From NCBI RefSeq assembly GCF_001839655.2, contig NZ_CP056087.1, positions 4,464,001-4,528,000 on the forward strand: DNA of 64,000 nucleotides, in the 5' to 3' direction. The notes under the pieces are model-generated. The model was not told the DNA's origin and did not search any database. It saw only the letters and a list, made by a program, of their open reading frames with translations. Source of the DNA: Pseudomonas argentinensis. Lineage in GTDB: Bacteria; Pseudomonadota; Gammaproteobacteria; Pseudomonadales; Pseudomonadaceae. Numbering within the stretch: the first letter of the stretch is position 1; each line of letters starts with the position of its first letter. Positions 36,060-46,786 of this stretch are shown here, one piece after another. The translations under genes and the position numbers were made by a program.

Positions 36060-36374
36060 TTAGGTAGATTCCAGTGGGGCTGATGGCTGTTCATCAAGCA
36101 CATGCATCAGGCTGCCGGTGGCCACCAGGGCCTCCTTGGCGCCCTTGCCGAGGCGTTTGATCGCCCGCTCGCGGCGCAAGGCATCGCCCCTGCCCACACA
36201 GCTTTCGCTGTAGACCAGGGCCACCGCCGGGCTGGAGAAGAAGAAGCGGGCGCCCTTGCCGCTCTGGTGCTGGGCGAAGCGCCGCTGCGGATCGTCACTG
36301 ATGCCGCAATACAGCGCGCCGTTGGCGGCGCGCACGAGGTAGACGAACCAGGGTTTATCGGCGCTGACGCTCAT
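36060..36374 (-). CDS. GIY-YIG endonuclease-domain protein
   Basis: A 104-residue single-domain protein. The GIY-YIG signature appears as [17 protein letters not shown], followed by [19 protein letters not shown] with the catalytic arginine. [19 protein letters not shown] follows, with the metal-binding glutamate. The length fits the UPF0213/YhbQ type. These small proteins are thought to act on DNA, but their cellular role is poorly known. It lies 7 bp from the phosphatidylcholine synthase gene and may be read from its transcript. Confidence 0.85.
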   Translation of the reverse strand: MSVSADKPWFVYLVRAANGALYCGISDDPQRRFAQHQSGKGARFFFSSPAVALVYSESCVGRGDALRRERAIKRLGKGAKEALVATGSLMHVLDEQPSAPLEST

Positions 36375-36381
36375 CGCGCGA

Positions 36382-37092
36382 TCAGGCGAACCACTCGCGG
36401 GCCGAACGCCACACGCACATGCCCACGAAGTACGCCGAGGACAGGCCCCACAGGACCAGCAGCCACACCGGCTGGGCGGGAAACTGCAGGATCAGCCCGG
36501 CGCAGGCGAACATCCACACCATGGTCACGGCGATGTTGATCGGCATGAACTGCTTGACCCGGAACGGGTGCAGGAACTTCATGCGGGTCAGGGTCAGGCC
36601 GGCCAGCACCATGATCACCGCGAAGGTGACCCAGGGCTCGAAGTCGAGCAGGTAGAGGTACACCACCACCACGTTCCAGGCGGCCGGGAAGCCGACGAAG
36701 TAGTTGTCCTTGCTCTTCATGTTGACGTTGCAGAAGCAGAACAGCGACGACAGCAGGATCACGCCCACCGACAGCAGCAGTGTGTATTCGGGCAGCGGAA
36801 TGAAGCGATAGACGAAGATCGCCGGGATGAACACGTAGGTGAGGTAGTCGATCACCAGGTCGAGGGTAGAGCCGTCGAAATGCGGCAATACCACCTTCAC
36901 GTCGTACTTGCGCGCCAGGGTGCCGTCCAGGCCATCGACCAACAGCGCCAGCCCCAACCACAGCAGGCAGCTTTCCGCCCGCCCTTCGATCAATGCAAGC
37001 AACGCCAGCATACCGAGGATGACTCCGCTCGCGGTGACCGCGTGCACGCTCCAGGCCTTGGCTTTACGGGGGGATAGGGACATAACACTCAT
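36382..37092 (-). CDS. pcs: phosphatidylcholine synthase
   Basis: A 236-residue inner-membrane CDP-alcohol phosphatidyltransferase that makes phosphatidylcholine from CDP-diacylglycerol and choline. The motif reads DG-x2-AR-x12-G-x3-D-x3-D (DGTLAR ... GSTLDLVID near residues 56-83). The 12-residue spacer, in place of the usual eight, is the mark of Pcs enzymes. Around it are about seven hydrophobic segments. Pcs makes lipids from external choline, as in P. aeruginosa. Confidence 0.9.
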   Translation of the reverse strand: MSVMSLSPRKAKAWSVHAVTASGVILGMLALLALIEGRAESCLLWLGLALLVDGLDGTLARKYDVKVVLPHFDGSTLDLVIDYLTYVFIPAIFVYRFIPLPEYTLLLSVGVILLSSLFCFCNVNMKSKDNYFVGFPAAWNVVVVYLYLLDFEPWVTFAVIMVLAGLTLTRMKFLHPFRVKQFMPINIAVTMVWMFACAGLILQFPAQPVWLLVLWGLSSAYFVGMCVWRSAREWFA

Positions 37093-37196
37093 GATCGAAA
37101 TACTCTGGCGGACGGGCTTTCAGTCGATGAACGAAGGCTTTACATGCACTCGGCCATTCATCGATGAACTTCTGACCGGAGAGCGTACCACTCCGT

Positions 37197-37703
37197 TCAG
37201 CCGCGCGCTTCTCCGCCGTGCTGCCCGTCTGACGCACGGGCGGCCTGGAACTGCCGCAGACCGTTACGCGCCTGCTTGCTCACGCTGTTCTTGAGCAACG
37301 GCGTCCAGCCGATCAGCATGCCCTGAAAACCCAGTGCCTGAGCGGCCCAGCGCCACATGTCGAAGTGGTCGCGGTGCTCGACGATCAGCCCGTCACGAAT
37401 CACGAACGAGGCGTGGATGCGGTTGACAACGGTGCGCCCGGTCTGCGGAAACAGGTAGGTGGCCACCCAGTTGGCGCTACCGCCAGTAGCATCGCCCTGC
37501 ACCTCGCTGAAGGTCAGGGAGAACTGCTTGGCACGGGCGGTGAGCATGCGCCACATGTCACGGGCATCGTCACCGTTCAACTCGCCGAAGGCCGGGTCGC
37601 TGAAACGCACGTCCGGCGCGTAGCAACGCGCCATTTCCTCGGCGTCGAGGCGTTGGAACGCCTGGTAGAAACGGGTGATCAACTGGGCGTTTTCTGCAGA
37701 CAT
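37197..37703 (-). CDS. NTF2-like/SnoaL-like protein
   Basis: A 168-residue protein of the NTF2 fold. It opens AQLITRFYQAFQRLDAEEMA, then CYAPDVRFSDPAFGEL. Later it has the block RIHASFVIRDGLIVEHRDHF. The last 30 residues (SKQARNGLRQFQAARASDG) are a short polar tail. Family members range from isomerases to non-catalytic binding proteins, and the conserved aspartates here do not decide between them. It stands between pcs and a LysR gene, all on the minus strand. Confidence 0.8.
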   Translation of the reverse strand: MSAENAQLITRFYQAFQRLDAEEMARCYAPDVRFSDPAFGELNGDDARDMWRMLTARAKQFSLTFSEVQGDATGGSANWVATYLFPQTGRTVVNRIHASFVIRDGLIVEHRDHFDMWRWAAQALGFQGMLIGWTPLLKNSVSKQARNGLRQFQAARASDGQHGGEARG

Positions 37704-37769
37704 GGCATGACCTCCGGAAGTGGGCCGAAGTATCGCCCGAGCCGTGCGTGACCGCCATGGGCAGATAAG

Positions 37770-38714
37770 TCACGCAAACGCCATCTCGGCGCTATCACCG
37801 AGCAGAAAGGCGCGATTGCGCTCGGCGCAGGCGCGCAGGTAATCGGCCACCAGGGTGATGCGTTTGAGCTTGCGCAGATCCTCCCGGTAGTAGAGCCAGA
37901 ACTGCCGCGTGACCTTCACCTCACTAGGCAGCACCTCGACCAGCCGGGCATCCGGGCCGGCCAGAAAGCACGGCAGGATCGCCAGCGCCCGCCCCTGCAA
38001 GGTGGCCAGGTACTGGGCCACCACGCTGGTGCTGCGCAGCGTGCTGCTGGCATTGGGCACGATGCCTTCGAGGTAGAGCAGCTCGGGGCTGAATGCCAGG
38101 TCATCGACGTAGGTGATGAACGAATGCCGGCCCAGGTCGCCGATCTGGCGGATCGGCGGGTGCCGGTCCAGGTACTCGGGTGTGGCATACAGCTTCAGGG
38201 CGTAGTCGCACAGTCTGGAACAGACGTAGGGCCCGCGTTCCGGGCGCTCCAGGGAGATGGCGATATCCGCCTCGCGGCGCGACAGGCTGATGAAGTGCGG
38301 CACCGGCAACAGGTCGATGGCGATATTCGGGTAGATATCCTGAAAGCCGCCAAGCTGGGCCGCCACGAAGTAGCTGCCAAAGCCCTCGGTCGAGCCGATG
38401 CGCACGTGGCCCGAGAGTGCCAGGCTGGCACCCGACACCTGCTCGCAGGCGGTCTGCAGGGTGCTTTCCAGGGCCTCGGCATAACCCAGCAGGTGCTGCC
38501 CTTCGCTGGTCAGCACGAAGCCGCTGGCCCTTGAGCGCTCGAACAATAGTGTGCCGAGCGCCTTTTCCAGGGCGCCGATACGCCGCGACACGGTGCTGTA
38601 GTCCACTCCCAGGCGCCTGGCGGCGCCACTTGCGGTACTTGTGCGCGCCACCTCGAGGAAGAACTTGAGGTCGTCCCAATTCATCTGGCCGGCCGACATC
38701 ATGCTTTTTTGCAT
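37770..38714 (-). CDS. LysR-family regulator divergent from the mmsAB transporter unit
   Basis: A 314-residue LysR protein. The winged helix-turn-helix reads FFLEVARTSTASGAARRLGV, then STVSRRIGALEKALGTLLFE. A substrate-binding domain follows. Start at 38714 is the outermost; Met at residue 11 (38684) is a good alternative and would fit usual LysR lengths. It is divergent from the MHS transporter at 38819, with about 105 bp between, so it probably controls transporter plus mmsA and mmsB. P. aeruginosa mmsAB is governed by the AraC-type MmsR, so this is a different arrangement. Confidence 0.87.
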   Translation of the reverse strand: MQKSMMSAGQMNWDDLKFFLEVARTSTASGAARRLGVDYSTVSRRIGALEKALGTLLFERSRASGFVLTSEGQHLLGYAEALESTLQTACEQVSGASLALSGHVRIGSTEGFGSYFVAAQLGGFQDIYPNIAIDLLPVPHFISLSRREADIAISLERPERGPYVCSRLCDYALKLYATPEYLDRHPPIRQIGDLGRHSFITYVDDLAFSPELLYLEGIVPNASSTLRSTSVVAQYLATLQGRALAILPCFLAGPDARLVEVLPSEVKVTRQFWLYYREDLRKLKRITLVADYLRACAERNRAFLLGDSAEMAFA

Positions 38715-38818
38715 AACGAACCTGTCTTTTTAGGTGCTGGAACAGAAAGTTTGCATACCTATACTAAGATCCGTTGACGTTTCAAGTTCCTACGACAAAA
38801 ACAAAAAGCAGGCAACTC

Positions 38819-40171
38819 ATGAACGACTCTCACGCTCAAGGGCCGGCTGCCGGCCGCAAGCACTACCGTATCGCTGGCCTGGCCAGCATGGCGGGTACCA
38901 CCATCGAGTGGTATGACTTCTTTCTCTATGGCACCGCCGCCGCCCTGGTCTTCAACAAGCTGTTCTTCCCCACCCTCGATCCCATCACCGGCGTGCTGGC
39001 GGCCTTTGCCACCTACGCGGTGGGCTTTATCGGTCGGCCCCTGGGCGGCATCCTGTTCGGTCACTTCGGTGACCGCATCGGCCGCAAGTCGATGCTGATG
39101 CTCACCCTGCTGATGATGGGCATCCCGACCATCGCCATCGGCCTGTTGCCCACCTACGAGCAGATCGGCTACTGGGCCGCGGCGCTGTTGGTGGTCATGC
39201 GTTTTCTGCAGGGCATGGCGGTGGGTGGTGAATGGGGCGGCGCGGTGTTGATGGCCGTCGAACATGCCCCGGAAGGCAAGAAAGGCTTCTATGGCAGCCT
39301 GCCACAGACCGGCGTGGGTGCCGGCCTGGTGCTGTCCACCCTGGCCATGGGCGCGGTCGCCACGCTGCCCGAGGAGCAGATGCTCAGTTGGGGGTGGCGC
39401 CTGCCGTTCCTGGCCAGCGTGGTGCTGCTGGCGGTGGGCTGGCTGATCCGCGTCAAGGTCGCCGAGTCACCGGACTTCGAGAAGCTCAAGCAGCAGAACC
39501 GCCGCGTCAGCCTGCCGCTGGTGGAAGTGGTGCGTAAACACCCACGCGCCACCCTGACCATCATCGGTGCGCGCACCGCCGAGAACGCCTGGTTCTACAT
39601 GGCGGTCACCTTCGCCCTCGCCTACGCCGCCAACCAACTGCAGATTCCCCGGGCCGACGTGCTGCACGCCATCACCGCCGGTGCTGCGCTGTCGCTGGCG
39701 ACCATGCCGTTCTGCGGCTGGCTGTCCGATCGTGTCGGCCAGAAGCGCCTGTACTTCACCGGCCTGCTGTTGCTGTGCGCCTTCGTCTACCCGTTCTTCG
39801 CCATGCTCGGCACCCGCGAGCCGCTGCTGGTGTGGTGGGCCATGGTGCTGGCGGTGGGCGTGGTGTTCCCGATTCTCTATGCGCCGGAATCTTTGCTGTT
39901 CGCCCGCCAGTTCCCAGCGGAGATCCGCTACAGCGGCATCTCGCTGTCGGTGCAGCTGGCCGGGGTGCTCGGTGGCGGCTTCGCACCGATGATCGCCACC
40001 AGCCTGCTGGCCGCCGCCGACGGCAGCCCGCGCTACGTGATCGCCTACCTGATCGGCATGGGCCTGGTCGCCCTGGGCTGTACCGCCCTGATGCGTAGCG
40101 ACCCGCCCCGCCAGGCAATCGCCAGCCCCACGCTGGATACCACACGCCCCGTGCCCCTGCGCGCCCGTTGA
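38819..40171 (+). CDS. MFS transporter, metabolite:proton symporter (MHS) family
   Basis: A 450-residue inner-membrane symporter with twelve hydrophobic segments. The MHS signature is strong: [20 protein letters not shown] near the start, then [20 protein letters not shown] and [23 protein letters not shown] carriers take up organic acids such as shikimate, proline or alpha-ketoglutarate. ATG 38819 is preferred over the in-frame ATG at 38774 because it matches the family start. The gene lies 19 bp before mmsA, so an imported acid feeding the methylmalonate-semialdehyde route is likely. The specific substrate is unknown. Confidence 0.88.
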   Translation: MNDSHAQGPAAGRKHYRIAGLASMAGTTIEWYDFFLYGTAAALVFNKLFFPTLDPITGVLAAFATYAVGFIGRPLGGILFGHFGDRIGRKSMLMLTLLMMGIPTIAIGLLPTYEQIGYWAAALLVVMRFLQGMAVGGEWGGAVLMAVEHAPEGKKGFYGSLPQTGVGAGLVLSTLAMGAVATLPEEQMLSWGWRLPFLASVVLLAVGWLIRVKVAESPDFEKLKQQNRRVSLPLVEVVRKHPRATLTIIGARTAENAWFYMAVTFALAYAANQLQIPRADVLHAITAGAALSLATMPFCGWLSDRVGQKRLYFTGLLLLCAFVYPFFAMLGTREPLLVWWAMVLAVGVVFPILYAPESLLFARQFPAEIRYSGISLSVQLAGVLGGGFAPMIATSLLAAADGSPRYVIAYLIGMGLVALGCTALMRSDPPRQAIASPTLDTTRPVPLRAR

Positions 40172-40190
40172 TCGAATAAAGGATCGAACC

Positions 40191-41687
<1,497 letters not shown>

Positions 41688-41697
41688 GGCGACGACC

Positions 41698-42582
41698 ATG
41701 AATATCGGATTTATCGGCCTGGGCAACATGGGTGCGCCAATGGCCCACAACCTGCTCAAGGCGGGTCATTCGCTGCGCGTCTTCGACCTCTCCACCAGCG
41801 CCGTCGCGGCCTTGGTGGAAGCCGGTGCCACTGGTGCCAAGACCGCCTGCGGCGTTTTGCAGGACGCGGAAATGGTCATCACCATGCTGCCGGCCTCGGC
41901 CCATGTGAAGGCGGTCTACCTCGGCGCCGAGGGATTGCTGGCCAAGGTCGCGCCGGGCGTGCTGCTGATCGACTCGTCTACCATCGACCCGCTGGCCGCC
42001 CGGGAAGTCGCCAAGGCGGCCGCCGCCCACGGCAACCCGATGCTCGATGCCCCGGTGTCGGGTGGCACCGGCGGCGCGGCGGCCGGCACCCTGACCTTTA
42101 TGGTTGGCGGCGCCGAGGCGGACTTTGCCCGGGCGCAGCCGATCCTCGCGAGCATGGGCCGCAACATCGTGCACTGCGGCGGCAGCGGTAACGGCCAGGT
42201 CGCCAAGGTGGCCAACAACATGCTGCTCGGCATCTCCATGATCGGCGTTGCCGAGGCCATGGCGCTGGGGGTCTCGCTGGGCATCGACGCCAAGGTGCTG
42301 GCGGGCATCATCAACACCTCGAGCGGGCGCTGCTGGAGTTCGGACACCAACAACCCCTACCCCGGCGTACTCGACAACGTACCGGCCTCGCGGGGTTACA
42401 GCGGCGGCTTCGGCACCGACCTGATGCTCAAGGACCTGGGCCTGGCCACCGAGGCAGCGCGGCAGATCAGGCAACCGGTGATACTCGGCGCCCTCGCCCA
42501 GCAGCTCTACCAGCGCTTTAGCTGCGATGGGCATGGTGGGCTGGATTTCTCGGCGATCATCAACAGCTACCTGAAGCCTTAG
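41698..42582 (+). CDS. mmsB: 3-hydroxyisobutyrate dehydrogenase
   Basis: A 294-residue NAD-dependent dehydrogenase oxidising 3-hydroxyisobutyrate to methylmalonate semialdehyde. The Rossmann motif is GFIGLGNMGAPMAHNLLKAG. The substrate-binding block DAPVSGGTGGAAAGTLTFMV and the catalytic lysine in GQVAKVANNM are present. It supplies the substrate for MmsA, encoded 10 bp upstream. A 930-bp non-coding region with a large inverted-repeat element follows it. Confidence 0.94.
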   Translation: MNIGFIGLGNMGAPMAHNLLKAGHSLRVFDLSTSAVAALVEAGATGAKTACGVLQDAEMVITMLPASAHVKAVYLGAEGLLAKVAPGVLLIDSSTIDPLAAREVAKAAAAHGNPMLDAPVSGGTGGAAAGTLTFMVGGAEADFARAQPILASMGRNIVHCGGSGNGQVAKVANNMLLGISMIGVAEAMALGVSLGIDAKVLAGIINTSSGRCWSSDTNNPYPGVLDNVPASRGYSGGFGTDLMLKDLGLATEAARQIRQPVILGALAQQLYQRFSCDGHGGLDFSAIINSYLKP

Positions 42583-42755
42583 GACAAGTCGTGATGCACG
42601 GCAATGCGCGCAAAGGACTGAGCGTATTACCGCCCCCAAAAAGGTTCCTCGCGGAAACTCGGGAAGTCAGTCTTGATACCGGACTGGCAAGTTTGGTTGA
42701 GTGCGGGTGTTTTTCGGCTCTTAACTGCTTATCAGCGCTCTGCTGAGGTCTTCCG

Positions 42756-43320
42756 TTTCGCCCTTCGGGCGAGTCACTTTTGCGGGCAAAAGTAACCAAA
42801 ACCCTCCGCCCGATCATCCGGCCCCGGCTGCGCCGGGGTTCGCTCACTCCATCGCCGTTCCAGAGGCCCGCCGCGAAGGGCCATCCATGGCCCATCGCGG
42901 CTCTCGCGGCATCCATGCCGCTCAGCCTCTTCCACGACGATTCCATTCGCCCTCCTGGACGGGCTCTGCACGCCCCCGGAATCGGAGGTAGTTCACCAGA
43001 GCTTTGCGTGCTTGAACATGGGGTCAGCCTTGGGGCTGACCTGGATGCTATCCCGTGCATCCCCAAAAGCATGCCCGGTCGTGCAGGCGCGCGACTGTCC
43101 CCTTCAGGAGGGTGAGTGGAGTCGTTGCGTAAAGGGGCGAGCGGCATGGATGCCGCGAGAGGCTTAAAGGGCCAGGGATGGCCCTTGTAAGCCGACCCTC
43201 GGAGCGACGATGGAACTCACGAACCCCGGCGCAGCCGGGGCCGGATGATGGGGTGCGCTTTCTTTTGCTTACTTTTCTTTGCGCACTTCAAAGAAAAGTG
43301 AGTCGCCCGATGGGGCGAAA
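42756..43320. repeat. 565-bp imperfect inverted-repeat element
   Basis: The left arm starts TTTCGCCCTTCGGGCGAGTC (42756) and the right arm ends in the complement-like GAGTCGCCCGATGGGGCGAA plus A (43320). Further paired blocks are CCGGCCCCGGCTGCGCCGGG (left, about 42820) against its complement near 43225, and GCGGCATCCATGCCGCTC (about 42905) against GAGCGGCATGGATGCCGC (about 43140). The centre (about 42930-43135) is unpaired. No credible gene. Elements of this appearance recur in pseudomonads. Confidence 0.65.
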
Positions 43321-43426
43321 CAAGAAATTTCTGCACACAACGCAGCGGCGTCCAAAACACCTAACGAGCCAACACACTGATTTGCCAGTCCGGTGTCAAT
43401 CCGCACGCTGCCCAAACAATGCGAAG

Positions 43427-43470
43427 ACCCATAAAAACGCCGGGGCTCAGGCCCCGGCGTTTTTATGGGT
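43427..43470. terminator. strong bidirectional Rho-independent terminator after aapP
   Basis: A perfect 20-bp stem (ACCCATAAAAACGCCGGGGC and its complement) with a TCAG loop. GGCGTTTTT gives a T-tract on one strand and the mirrored A-tract serves the other. It ends the minus-strand aapJQMP operon, which stops at 43517. Confidence 0.88.
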
Positions 43471-43516
43471 GTTCCGGAAAAGCGCAGACTCGTGCCTGCG
43501 CCCTGCTCACCCGTCC

Positions 43517-44278
43517 TTAGTGCAGGATCTGCCCCAGGAACAGCTTGGTACGCTCGTTCTGCGGGTTGTCGAAGAAGGCGTTCGGCTCGGCCTGCTCGAC
43601 GATCTCACCCTTGTCCATGAAGATCACCCGGTCCGCCACGGTGCGGGCGAAGCCCATTTCGTGGGTCACGCAGAGCATGGTCATGCCGTCCTGAGCCAGG
43701 CCGATCATGGTGTCGAGTACTTCCTTGACCATTTCCGGGTCGAGTGCCGAGGTGGGCTCGTCGAACAGCATGATCTTGGGCTTCATGCACAGCGCGCGGG
43801 CGATGGCCACACGTTGCTGCTGGCCACCGGACAGCTGCCCCGGGTACTTGTGCGCCTGCTCCGGAATGCGTACGCGCTCCAGGTAGTGCATGGCGATTTC
43901 CTCGGCCTTGCGCTTGGGCATCTTGCGCACCCACATCGGCGCCAGGATGCAGTTCTGCAGCACGGTCAGGTGCGGGAACAGGTTGAAGTGCTGGAACACC
44001 ATGCCCACCTCGCGGCGCACGGTCTCGATGTCCTTGAGGTCCCGGGTCAGCTCGGTGCCATCGACCACGATACGGCCGGCCTGGTGTTCTTCCAGGCGGT
44101 TGATGCAACGGATGGTGGTCGACTTGCCCGAGCCCGACGGGCCGCACAGCACGATACGCTCGCCCTGGCGCACGTCCAGGTTGATGTCCTTGAGAACGTG
44201 GAACTGGCCATACCACTTGTTCACGCCCTGCAGCTGAATGATCGGCTCGGCGCTGGGTTGCTTGTTTGCTTCACTCAT
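43517..44278 (-). CDS. aapP: general L-amino-acid ABC transporter ATP-binding protein
   Basis: A 253-residue ABC ATPase energising amino acid import. Walker A is [10 protein letters not shown] near residues 48-57, the signature is LSGGQQQR near 150, Walker B is [11 protein letters not shown], and the H-loop is CVTHEMGFA. It opens with [20 protein letters not shown], typical of polar amino acid importers. It is the last gene of the aap operon, separated from aapM by a 142-bp MITE-like element, and is followed by a strong terminator. Confidence 0.93.
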   Translation of the reverse strand: MSEANKQPSAEPIIQLQGVNKWYGQFHVLKDINLDVRQGERIVLCGPSGSGKSTTIRCINRLEEHQAGRIVVDGTELTRDLKDIETVRREVGMVFQHFNLFPHLTVLQNCILAPMWVRKMPKRKAEEIAMHYLERVRIPEQAHKYPGQLSGGQQQRVAIARALCMKPKIMLFDEPTSALDPEMVKEVLDTMIGLAQDGMTMLCVTHEMGFARTVADRVIFMDKGEIVEQAEPNAFFDNPQNERTKLFLGQILH

Positions 44279-44293
44279 AATTCACTCCTCTCG

Positions 44294-44435
44294 AGGGGCT
44301 GATTCAGGATTTAGCGAGCTACAGCCAGGCCAGGCGAAAACAGTCGAGGGAGCGGAGTGTACGGCTGTACATGAGCATCCCGAGAGTGTTTTCAACGCCG
44401 CCTGGCCGACGCGCAGCAAATGCTGAACAGCCCCT
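44294..44435. mobile_element. 142-bp palindromic MITE-like element between aapM and aapP
   Basis: The left end AGGGGCTGATTCAGGATTTA (44294) is an imperfect inverted repeat of the right end, whose complement reads AGGGGCTGTTCAGCATTTGC (to 44435). The core AGCGGAGTGTAC and GTACATGAGCAT matches the element at 32340-32494. Its right end overlaps the aapM stop codon (44434-44436), so insertion shaped the end of that gene. Confidence 0.65.
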
Positions 44436-45531
44436 AACGCTTGTGGCCAGTGTCCAGCTTTCTCTCCAGATGGAGGGAATAGCGGGACATACCGAAACAG
44501 AAAATCCAGAAAATCAGGGCGGCGAACACATAGCCTTCGGTCGCCATGCCCAGCCACGCCGGGTCGGCAGCCGCCTGCTTGACGCTGTTGAGCAGGTCGA
44601 ACAGGCCGATGATGATCACCAGGCTGGTGTCCTTGAACAGGGCGATGAAGGTGTTGACGATACCCGGGATCACCAGCTTGAGCGCTTGCGGCAGGATCAC
44701 CAGACCCATCATCCGCCAGTAGCCCAGGCCCATGGCGCCGGCTGCTTCGTACTGCCCCTTGGGAATCGCCTGCAGACCGCCACGTACCACTTCGGCGATG
44801 TAGGCCGACTGGAACAGGATCACGCCGATCAGTGCGCGCATCAGCTTGTCGAAGCTCATGCCTTCCGGCAGGAACAGCGGCAGCATCACCGAGGACATGA
44901 ACAGTACGGTAATCAGCGGCACACCACGCCAGAACTCGATGAAGGTCACGCAGACCACCTTCACCGCCGGCAGGTTGGAGCGACGCCCCAGCGCCAGCAG
45001 GATGCCTAGCGGCAGTGCACCGGCGATACCGACCGCGGCGATCACCAGGGTCAGCATCAGGCCGCCCCAGCGGCTGGTCGCCACGGTGTCCAGGCCGAAC
45101 ACGCCACCGTGCAGCAGGCACCAGGCGACGACCGGATAGACCACCAGGAAGGCGATGCCGTAGACGGCCTTGCGCGGGAACCTGGAGATGAACAGCGGCG
45201 CGGCGCCAACAATCGCCAGCACCGCGGTCAGGTCCACGCGCCAGCGCAGTTCGCTGGGGTAGAAGCCGTACATGAACTGGCTGAAGCGCGCCTGGATGAA
45301 CACCCAGCAGGCGCCCGACTGGGTGCAGTCGGCGCGGGTGGTGCCCACCCAGTTGGCGTCGATGAACGCCCACTTGAGCAGCGGCGGCACCATCAGCCAG
45401 ACGAGGTAGATGGCGAACAGCGTCAGCAGGGTGTTGAGCCAGCTGGAGAACAGGTTGCTGCGCATCCAGGCGAGCGCGCCAACGCTGGCGCTCGGTGGCG
45501 GCAGATCCGGTTTGAAAGTATGAGTGCTCAT
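44434..45531 (-). CDS. aapM: general L-amino-acid ABC transporter permease AapM
   Basis: A 365-residue inner-membrane permease of the polar amino acid (HEQRo/His-Glu-Gln-Arg-opine) family. There are about eight hydrophobic segments. The EAA-loop is AIPKGQYEAAGAMGLGYWRM, which contacts the ATPase AapP. The large N-terminal periplasmic part with IDANWVGTTRADCTQSGACW is characteristic of AapM and not of shorter HisM-type permeases. It starts 12 bp after aapQ stops. The stop codon lies in a MITE-like end. Confidence 0.92.
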   Translation of the reverse strand: MSTHTFKPDLPPPSASVGALAWMRSNLFSSWLNTLLTLFAIYLVWLMVPPLLKWAFIDANWVGTTRADCTQSGACWVFIQARFSQFMYGFYPSELRWRVDLTAVLAIVGAAPLFISRFPRKAVYGIAFLVVYPVVAWCLLHGGVFGLDTVATSRWGGLMLTLVIAAVGIAGALPLGILLALGRRSNLPAVKVVCVTFIEFWRGVPLITVLFMSSVMLPLFLPEGMSFDKLMRALIGVILFQSAYIAEVVRGGLQAIPKGQYEAAGAMGLGYWRMMGLVILPQALKLVIPGIVNTFIALFKDTSLVIIIGLFDLLNSVKQAAADPAWLGMATEGYVFAALIFWIFCFGMSRYSLHLERKLDTGHKR

Positions 45532-45543
45532 TGCGCTAGGTCC

Positions 45544-46722
45544 TCACCGCTCGATCAGCGCGATGCGCTTGTTGTACCAGTTCATCAGCAGGGAAATGCT
45601 GATACTGATCGCCAGGTAGACGCTCATGGTGATGGCGATCACCTCGATGGCCTGACCGGTCTGGTTGAGTACGGTACCGGCGAACAGCGACACCATGTCC
45701 GGGTAGCCGATACCGGCGGCCAGGGACGAGTTCTTCGCCAGGTTCAGGTACTGGCTGGTCAGCGGCGGAATGATCACGCGCATGGCCTGCGGGATGATCA
45801 CCTTGCGCAGCGTCGGGCCGGGGCGCAGGCCCAGGGAGCGGGCGGCTTCGGTCTGGCCGTGGCTCACCGAGTTGATCCCGGAGCGCACGTTTTCGGCGAT
45901 GAACGCCGCGGTGTAGACGGTCAACGCGACAGTCAGCGCCAGCAGTTCAGGGATCATCACCCAGCCGCCGACGAAGTTGAAGCCCTTGAGCTCCGGTACC
46001 GACCAGTGCAGCGGGCTGCCGAAAACCAGCGCGACCAGGGTGGGGATGACGATCGCCATGCCCAAGCCGACCCAGAACTTGTGGAACGGCTGGCCGGTGG
46101 CTTCGAAGCGCTTGTTGGCCCAGCGGGTCATCATCACGATGGCCACGATGGTGACCACCAGGCCGATCGCGAACGGCCAGAACGCACCGGTCGCCTCGGC
46201 AGCCGGCATGTTCAGGCCGCGATTGCTGAGGAAGAAGCTGTCGCCCAGATTGATGCTGGCACGGGGTCCGGGCAGCGGCAGCAGCACGGCGAAGTACCAG
46301 AAGAGAATCTGCAGCAACGGCGGAATGTTGCGGAAGATCTCGATGTAGACGGTCGCCAGCTTGCTGATCATCCAGTTCGGCGACAGGCGCGCGACACCGA
46401 TGACGAAGCCGAGGATGGTGGCCAGCACGATACCGATGAAGGACACCAGCAGGGTGTTGAGCAGGCCGATCACGAACACGCGGGCATAGCTGTCCGCTTC
46501 GGTGTAGCTGATCAGGTGCTGGGCGATGCCGAAGCCGGCACTGCGCTCGAGGAAATCGAAGCCCGAGGTGATGCCCCGGTGTTGCAGGTTGGTCTGTGTA
46601 TTGCTGAACAGGAACCAGCCCATTGCGACCACGGCCACAACGGTAATGATCTGGAATAGCCAGGCGCGCACACGTGGATCGCTAAGGGAGAACCCCTGCG
46701 GTGCGCCGATGTTTTTCTGCAT
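45544..46722 (-). CDS. aapQ: general L-amino-acid ABC transporter permease AapQ
   Basis: A 392-residue permease that pairs with AapM. It opens MQKNIGAPQGFSLSDPRVRA and has the EAA-loop VSHGQTEAARSLGLRPGPTL near the C-terminal third. The reading frame is open upstream to 46845, but ATG 46722 matches the family start, and the extension crosses the aapJ-aapQ hairpin. The large insert with ASINLGDSFFLSNRGLNMPA is usual for AapQ. Confidence 0.92.
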   Translation of the reverse strand: MQKNIGAPQGFSLSDPRVRAWLFQIITVVAVVAMGWFLFSNTQTNLQHRGITSGFDFLERSAGFGIAQHLISYTEADSYARVFVIGLLNTLLVSFIGIVLATILGFVIGVARLSPNWMISKLATVYIEIFRNIPPLLQILFWYFAVLLPLPGPRASINLGDSFFLSNRGLNMPAAEATGAFWPFAIGLVVTIVAIVMMTRWANKRFEATGQPFHKFWVGLGMAIVIPTLVALVFGSPLHWSVPELKGFNFVGGWVMIPELLALTVALTVYTAAFIAENVRSGINSVSHGQTEAARSLGLRPGPTLRKVIIPQAMRVIIPPLTSQYLNLAKNSSLAAGIGYPDMVSLFAGTVLNQTGQAIEVIAITMSVYLAISISISLLMNWYNKRIALIER

Positions 46723-46752
46723 GGGAATGCCCCAGGTATAACGCAACGAAAA

Positions 46753-46778
46753 TCGCCCGGCAGGGATCTGCCGGGCGA
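46753..46778 (-). terminator. attenuator-like hairpin between aapJ and aapQ
   Basis: TCGCCCGGCAG-GGAT-CTGCCGGGCGA is an 11-bp perfect stem. On the minus (transcribed) strand it is followed by TTTTCG. It probably gives partial termination, leaving more binding-protein mRNA than permease mRNA. Confidence 0.7.
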
Positions 46779-46786
46779 CAGGCCAA

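Noticed and set aside
38774..38790. CTGTTGACGTTTCA-like end near the MHS transporter (TTGACGTTTCAAG)
   Set aside because: It resembles the inverted end of the 63588 element, but no partner arm lies within 300 bp, so chance similarity is more likely.
42583..43500. small hypothetical genes in the gap between mmsB and aapP
   Set aside because: The frames follow the inverted-repeat element on both strands and have no ribosome sites or known families.
45109..46659. 516-residue open frame on the plus strand
   Set aside because: Antisense of aapM and aapQ; no recognisable domain.
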